The position numbers and the translations under genes are program-made. A stretch of DNA of 64,000 nt from CAYNUJ01 sp964573255 (lineage in GTDB: Bacteria; Bacteroidota; Ignavibacteria; Ignavibacteriales; Melioribacteraceae): assembly GCA_964573255.1 (NCBI GenBank), contig CAZNJB010000011.1, forward strand, positions 19,440 to 83,439, read 5' to 3'. The notes below the pieces were generated by a model. The model was not told the DNA's origin and made no database searches. It saw only the letters and a list, made by a program, of their open reading frames with translations. Positions 59,603 to 64,000 of this stretch are shown here, one piece after another (positions within the stretch are counted from its first letter, which is position 1; every line of letters begins with the position of its first letter).

Positions 59603-62600
59603 CACTCTTTATGTTGATCCCCCGAGAAATCCATAGTTAATGTAATTTCAGTTCCTTTACCTTTTTCGGAAATTACATCAATATCAATGTTATTTAATTC
59701 GCAGAACTTATTTACAAGAGACATACCGAGACCCGTTCCGTCGAATCGTCTTGTATAACCGCTATCTTCCTGTGAGAAGGGATTAAATAATTTCGGAAGG
59801 AACTCGCTGCCAATACCAATACCGGTATCGGAAACTTTTATGATTACCTTATCATCTTTTCGTTTTGCCGAAAGTTTAACCGAACCTTTATCGGTATATT
59901 TTATTGAGTTATCGACAAGATTCAATAATATTTGAATCATTCCCATTTCATCGCCATCAATTGTTAGTCCGAAAGGAGCGTCGATAACAAATTCCAGTCC
60001 TTTATTTATTGCCAATTGATAGTATTCGTTATAACAAGGTTCTAAAACATGAGCTCTTACATCCAGTCTTTTTATAAATTTACGGTATGATCCAACTTGT
60101 AAATCAGAATTGTAAATTAAAAGTTCGACTGTTCTAATTAATCGTTTACCGGAACGTTCAATGCTATCAAAAATAAAATTTAAATTATCATCTATTACAT
60201 CTTTAAATTCTTCTCTCAAGTAACTTGTATAACTCATTATAGGATTTAGCGGAGTACGTATTTCGTGAGATATTTGAGCAATAAATTCGGACTTTAGACT
60301 ATCCGCTTTTTCAGCTGCTTCTCGGGCTTCAACTAATTCAGAAATCATATTTTTCAATTCTGTTATATCTTCTTCGAGAGCGACGTAGTGTGTTATTTCA
60401 CCTCTGCTGTTTTTAATTGGTGAGATTGTGGATTTTATTATAAAATTCTCACCGTTTTTCCCCTTATTAATAAATTCTCCGCTCCAAGTTTCTCCGGCAG
60501 AAAGTGCTTCCCACATTTCCTTGTAAACAGAATTTTTAGTTAAACCAGACTGTAATAAACTCGGATTTTCACCTAAAACATCAATAGCTTTAAAGCCGGT
60601 AATTTTTGTGAAATAATTATTTACATATTCAATGTTGCCGTTTTTATCTGTTATAATAACGCCGATTGGGCTTTGATGAACTGCTTGAGATAACTTGCGA
60701 ATTTCGCTTTCTGCACGTTTTCTTTCAGTAACATCGAGTGCAGAGATCAAAATTGCTTTTCCTTTGCCGTACTCAATTTGAATTGCAGTGATATCAATCC
60801 ATTTCTTGAAGCCGTGCTTTGATGTTATTTCTAGCTCAAAATCCCTTACAGGTTCCGTAGAAATTGATTCGGAATTAAATAGTTGCAGTATTCTTTTTGC
60901 ATCGTATTTATTTAATAGGTCCAAATACTTTATTGAGTATAATTCTTCGATAGAATAACCTGTTAAAACGGCTGCGAATTTATTTGTATACTGCAGTTTG
61001 TTATTTTTAATTATTGCAACAGCTGCGGGGAAATTATCGGATAATTTTCTGAATTTGTTTTCACTTTCTATTAAACCGTTTATGGCTCTTTTCTTCTCGG
61101 TGATATCATTCACAACTCCGATTATATGTTTAACTTTCCCATATTCATCATATTCGGCTCGCATATTTGCTTCTACGAAAATGAGTTCGCCGTTAGTCTT
61201 TCGCATCTCAATTTCGTATCCTTTAAGAAAATTTTGAATTTGAAGCAATTTGATTAGTGAATCCCGAGTATGGGAATCTGGATAAAGTTTCGTCAAGTCA
61301 TATGAAAGAGCTTCTTGGCGGGAAGAAAATCCGAATATTTCTAAGTACGTATCATTGCAATCAACTAATTTGCCGTCTGCAGTTGAAATGAAATTTCCTG
61401 TTAAACTTTCGTTAAAGAAATCATTAAACAGCTGTTCGGTTTTTTCAACTCTTTTAATTTGTTCATTCAGTTCAGTTTTTAAATTCAAAATATATATGGC
61501 GTAACCTAACTCATCGGCAATTTTTACAAATAATTCTTTTTCATCGGATTTAAATGATTCTTCGTTAAAAGAATCTGCCAGCAAATATCCGTTAAAATCA
61601 TTTTTACTCTTTAAGGCTTTTATGTATGTATAATTATTAGACTTTGGTGATGGTGGTATCGCATATAATTTATTTTTATTACCATCAATATTATAAATGT
61701 TTTGAATGTGATTTGAACTAACTTCAAACTTGGTGATTTTTTCACCCAATTTTTTAACGAATAAATAATATTTGTTTCTACTTTGATTATAAACGAATAG
61801 TTGTAGTTTTTTGAAGCACTTAGTCTTTATTAAAATTTCAAGTGAGCCGATAACACAATCTTCAATAGATTCGGTTCTGAGAATAAGTTGATTCACCTCA
61901 TTCAGCGCAATTTTAATTCTGTCTTTCTTATGTAATTGCTCGTCTTTTAACTTAAATTCTGTGATATCTCGTAATGTGATTATTGTTGCTTCTTTATTTT
62001 CCCAAGTGGTGTCAAAAGTTTTAATTTCCACGAAACTATTCTCTTTATCCCAAACCGAAAGAGAAGAATACATTGTCTTGTTCGGGGAATAATTTAGAGG
62101 AAATCTATTCCCGATTAATTCGGCAGGTTGTTTCCCGGTTAAATGTTCAACTGAGTTATCAACAAAAACGATTCTATTTTCAAAATTTACAACGAATACG
62201 GTGAGGTTAATATTATTGACTAGTGTTAATAGGCTATCGGCTAAATTTTTCTTTTCTTTTAATAGAGCGTTTTTGCGTATGGTAAAGTTTATAGTTTTTG
62301 TGAGAAGGAATTCGGAGAAATTATTTTTAACCAGATAATCTTGAGCACCATTAGAAACAAGCTCATTAGCCAACTTTTCATCTTCCGATTCGCATAAAAT
62401 TACAACCGGAATATCATTGCTGAACTTTATGAATTCATAATAGGATGCTTTGTTATCATTATCAGATAGATCAAAATCAAGGAATATTATATCTATTCCT
62501 TCCGAAGAAATAATTTCTTTAGCGTGCTTTAAAGTAGTGGTTTTATAATAACGAATATTTTGCCAGTTCTTTTTACGAATAATGGATTCGAACTTTTCTG

Positions 62601-62682
62601 CATAATTCTGATTACTTTCTATCAACAATAGTTTGACCGTAGTACTAACAAATCCATTAATTGTCCAACGTAGATTTCGCAT
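59602..62682 (-). CDS. Multi-PAS hybrid sensor histidine kinase
   Basis: 1026 residues, no membrane helix, so a soluble cytoplasmic kinase. An N-terminal receiver (about 15-130; Asp in IFLDFDLSDND) is followed by a PAS (about 150-245), a GAF-like region (about 265-410), three more PAS domains (about 420-545, 555-665, 675-790), then HisKA with H about 807 (ISHEIRTPLNPI) and HATPase with N-box NLVDNSIKY, G1 DTGIGIG and G2 GTGLGMSLV. A receiver at the front usually takes a phosphate from another kinase. The CheY-like gene lies 5 bases upstream and both end in the same terminator. Confidence 0.9.
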   Translation of the reverse strand: MRNLRWTINGFVSTTVKLLLIESNQNYAEKFESIIRKKNWQNIRYYKTTTLKHAKEIISSEGIDIIFLDFDLSDNDNKASYYEFIKFSNDIPVVILCESEDEKLANELVSNGAQDYLVKNNFSEFLLTKTINFTIRKNALLKEKKNLADSLLTLVNNINLTVFVVNFENRIVFVDNSVEHLTGKQPAELIGNRFPLNYSPNKTMYSSLSVWDKENSFVEIKTFDTTWENKEATIITLRDITEFKLKDEQLHKKDRIKIALNEVNQLILRTESIEDCVIGSLEILIKTKCFKKLQLFVYNQSRNKYYLFVKKLGEKITKFEVSSNHIQNIYNIDGNKNKLYAIPPSPKSNNYTYIKALKSKNDFNGYLLADSFNEESFKSDEKELFVKIADELGYAIYILNLKTELNEQIKRVEKTEQLFNDFFNESLTGNFISTADGKLVDCNDTYLEIFGFSSRQEALSYDLTKLYPDSHTRDSLIKLLQIQNFLKGYEIEMRKTNGELIFVEANMRAEYDEYGKVKHIIGVVNDITEKKRAINGLIESENKFRKLSDNFPAAVAIIKNNKLQYTNKFAAVLTGYSIEELYSIKYLDLLNKYDAKRILQLFNSESISTEPVRDFELEITSKHGFKKWIDITAIQIEYGKGKAILISALDVTERKRAESEIRKLSQAVHQSPIGVIITDKNGNIEYVNNYFTKITGFKAIDVLGENPSLLQSGLTKNSVYKEMWEALSAGETWSGEFINKGKNGENFIIKSTISPIKNSRGEITHYVALEEDITELKNMISELVEAREAAEKADSLKSEFIAQISHEIRTPLNPIMSYTSYLREEFKDVIDDNLNFIFDSIERSGKRLIRTVELLIYNSDLQVGSYRKFIKRLDVRAHVLEPCYNEYYQLAINKGLEFVIDAPFGLTIDGDEMGMIQILLNLVDNSIKYTDKGSVKLSAKRKDDKVIIKVSDTGIGIGSEFLPKLFNPFSQEDSGYTRRFDGTGLGMSLVNKFCELNNIDIDVISEKGKGTEITLTMDFSGDQHKE

Positions 62683-62687
62683 AGTAG

Positions 62688-63056
62688 TTAATTTCTTCTA
62701 TTTAATATTTCCGCAATAATGTTAGGTAACTGGTCAAAATCGTCTGTCTTGCTTAAAAAGTAGTCCGCTCCATATTCTATGCACTTAGCTTTGTAAATTG
62801 GAAAGGGAAAGTTTGTGAGGATAATAATCTTTCCTGCATATCCGATTGAACGTAACTCCTGCAAGGTTTTAATTCCGTTTTTACCATAAATTCTAATATC
62901 TAGAAGTATGATTGCGGGATTAAACAATTTGGTATATTCGAGAGCATCGGTTGAATTATCGACTTCCTTAATCATGGAGATATTTTTAAAATTCTCTAAA
63001 GCTTGACGAATCCTATCTCTTAAGAGTTTAGAATCGTCAACTATTAAAGCCTTCAT
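62688..63056 (-). CDS. CheY-like single-domain response regulator
   Basis: 122 residues from ATG 63056, preceded by AAGG; ATG at 63077 is less likely. The receiver has D7-D8, phospho-acceptor D53 (IILLDIRIYG), T88-like and K108-like positions (ILTNFPF, FLSKTDD). There is no output domain. It sits between the NarL-type regulator and the multi-PAS kinase and may shuttle phosphate between them. Confidence 0.88.
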   Translation of the reverse strand: MKALIVDDSKLLRDRIRQALENFKNISMIKEVDNSTDALEYTKLFNPAIILLDIRIYGKNGIKTLQELRSIGYAGKIIILTNFPFPIYKAKCIEYGADYFLSKTDDFDQLPNIIAEILNRRN

Positions 63057-63165
63057 ACCTTGCCTCAAAAAAAACAACTAGAATATATTTAGGTAGCATA
63101 ATAACATATGCTGATATAGGAATAAATAAGGGAATGTCTAAAGATTTTGTAGGAAAAGCCTTACA

Positions 63166-63798
63166 CTATTCGATGAGTTTATTTTTAAGTGCGTATTTAG
63201 TAATCTCTGAATTATTAGAGAAGCCCATCTTTTCAAATATACGCGCTCTGTATGTAGAAACTGTTTTAGAGTGGATGCATAAAATATCTGCAATTTCACG
63301 GAGGGATTTTCCTTCGGCAATAAGAATAAACACTTCGAATTCTCTATCGGAAAGATTTTCGTGAAGTGGTTTGTCATCCCTATCGAATGTCGATAGGGTA
63401 ATATTGAAAGCAGTACTACTGGAAATGTATTTTTTGCCGCTCATAACCTTATTAATTGCCTTTTGTAATTCATCGAATGCTTCACTTTTAGTGATGTATC
63501 CATCAGCCCCTGCTTTTAAGGAGCGGAGTACATATTGAGGGTTTTCATACATGCTAAGCATTAGAACATGAGTCGAAGGGTAAGACTGTTTAACATCTTT
63601 TAAAAGTTCCAGACCGTTTCTATCCGGCAGGGAGATATCAAGAATGATTATATTACAATTATTTTTTTCGAGAACTTTGAGTGCATCAGAAGCCGATTCA
63701 GCTTCAAGAACATTCGATATTTCAGGAATATTTCCGACTATGTTTTTTAACCCTGCTCTAACCACTGCGTGGTCATCAACAATTAAAGCATTATTCAA
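63166..63798 (-). CDS. NarL/FixJ-family response regulator
   Basis: 210 residues: receiver (about 1-120; D54 in IILDISLPDRNG, K108-like in YITKSEAF) and a C-terminal LuxR-type HTH (about 145-205; LSDREFEVFILIAEGKSLREIA, HSKTVSTYRARIFEKM). The ATG overlaps the stop of the kinase upstream (ATGA), which marks the two as a pair. Targets are unknown. Confidence 0.92.
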   Translation of the reverse strand: MNNALIVDDHAVVRAGLKNIVGNIPEISNVLEAESASDALKVLEKNNCNIIILDISLPDRNGLELLKDVKQSYPSTHVLMLSMYENPQYVLRSLKAGADGYITKSEAFDELQKAINKVMSGKKYISSSTAFNITLSTFDRDDKPLHENLSDREFEVFILIAEGKSLREIADILCIHSKTVSTYRARIFEKMGFSNNSEITKYALKNKLIE

Positions 63799-64000
63799 AC
63801 TACTTTATCTCCAGTAATTGGTACAGTTATAAAAAATGAAGTTCCTTTTCCCTTAAAGGAATCTATTTTTACTTCTCCGCCTAAAATCCAAATCCTCTCT
63901 TTTAGACCAAGAATACCCATTGATTTCTCAGTATCTATATTTTCGGGAACGAACCCAATTCCGTCATCTTTAATATTCAAATTTATATTATTATTTACCT
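63795..64000 (-). CDS. Histidine kinase, C-terminal fragment (continues beyond window)
   Basis: 68 residues up to the window edge, all in frame without a start. They hold the end of an HATPase domain: G1 (DDGIGF), G2 (GILGLKERI) and the closing GKGTSFFITVPI. This spacing, with MGILGLKERI, is that of NarX/DegS-type kinases (HisKA_3), fitting the NarL-type regulator that overlaps its stop by 4 bases. Confidence 0.85.
   Translation of the reverse strand, partial: VNNNINLNIKDDGIGFVPENIDTEKSMGILGLKERIWILGGEVKIDSFKGKGTSFFITVPITGDKVV

Noticed and set aside
1..64000. CRISPR arrays, tRNA or rRNA genes, insertion sequences, prophage genes
   Set aside because: No regular spacer-repeat blocks, cloverleaf-like segments, transposase, integrase or phage structural motifs were noticed by reading; a dedicated search tool was not available.

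Overview
The window is AT-rich and looks like a chromosomal segment from a member of the Ignavibacteria/Chlorobi side of the Bacteroidota. The grounds are: (i) three long secreted proteins ending in the type IX secretion (T9SS) sorting domain with the N-Y-P-N-P-F-N-P signature typical of that group; (ii) a few Bacteroidota-style -7 boxes (TAnnTTTG); (iii) families at home in that phylum (short AMP nucleosidase, choice-of-anchor and PKD secreted proteins, 2[4Fe-4S] ferredoxin). No rRNA, tRNA, CRISPR, insertion sequence or prophage was seen. Both window ends cut genes (a secreted protein at 1-212 and a histidine kinase at 63795-64000).

Region by region. 1-5000: minus-strand electron-transfer genes, a T9SS-secreted octaheme cytochrome followed by an 18-heme membrane cytochrome with a NapC/NrfH-like head. 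5175-7248: an OmpR-type two-component pair. 7282-10948: a compact cytochrome c maturation operon ccmC-ccmD-ccmE-ccmF, with CcmE of the CxxxY type. 11187-20471: mostly metabolic or hypothetical minus-strand genes (aldo/keto reductase, Sel1 protein, anti-sigma kinase, GHL10 hydrolase, arginine deiminase, S15 hydrolase). 20632-25533: plus-strand genes (PAP2, AMP nucleosidase, small membrane proteins, PiT phosphate transporter). 25602-39078: a long minus-strand block (T9SS cyclophilin, ferredoxin, TPM/LemA, UPF0210 and its ACT partner, a tightly overlapping acyl-CoA dehydrogenase/DUF2442/YidD/TPR operon, a large T9SS protein).

39287-48523 holds two consecutive sigma-54 two-component systems whose kinases carry FG-GAP/VCBS-like extracellular regions; the first also has an ASPIC/UnbV domain. 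48668-52450 holds rlmN, a guanidinium exporter, a flavoprotein, msrA and a hypothetical gene. 52587-59224 is a respiratory unit: a membrane kinase with a c-type heme motif in its sensor domain, its NtrC-family regulator, a short intergenic region with two matching palindromes and a sigma-54-like promoter, a degenerate receiver protein, then Rieske protein, b6-type cytochrome b and a membrane-anchored nonaheme cytochrome c. The window closes with a minus-strand signalling cluster (multi-PAS hybrid kinase, CheY-like protein, NarL-type regulator, kinase tail).

How the parts fit: the ccm genes can mature the many c-type cytochromes (18 + 8 + 9 predicted hemes, plus one in the sensor kinase). The cytochromes at 368-4434 could pass quinol electrons outward. 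The Rieske/cytochrome b/nonaheme unit is probably a quinol oxidase-type bc complex under sigma-54 control by a heme-bearing sensor. The FG-GAP kinases look like a second, possibly cascaded sigma-54 circuit reading something outside the cytoplasm. Functions of the sensors and of the two multiheme proteins are inferred from motifs and context only.
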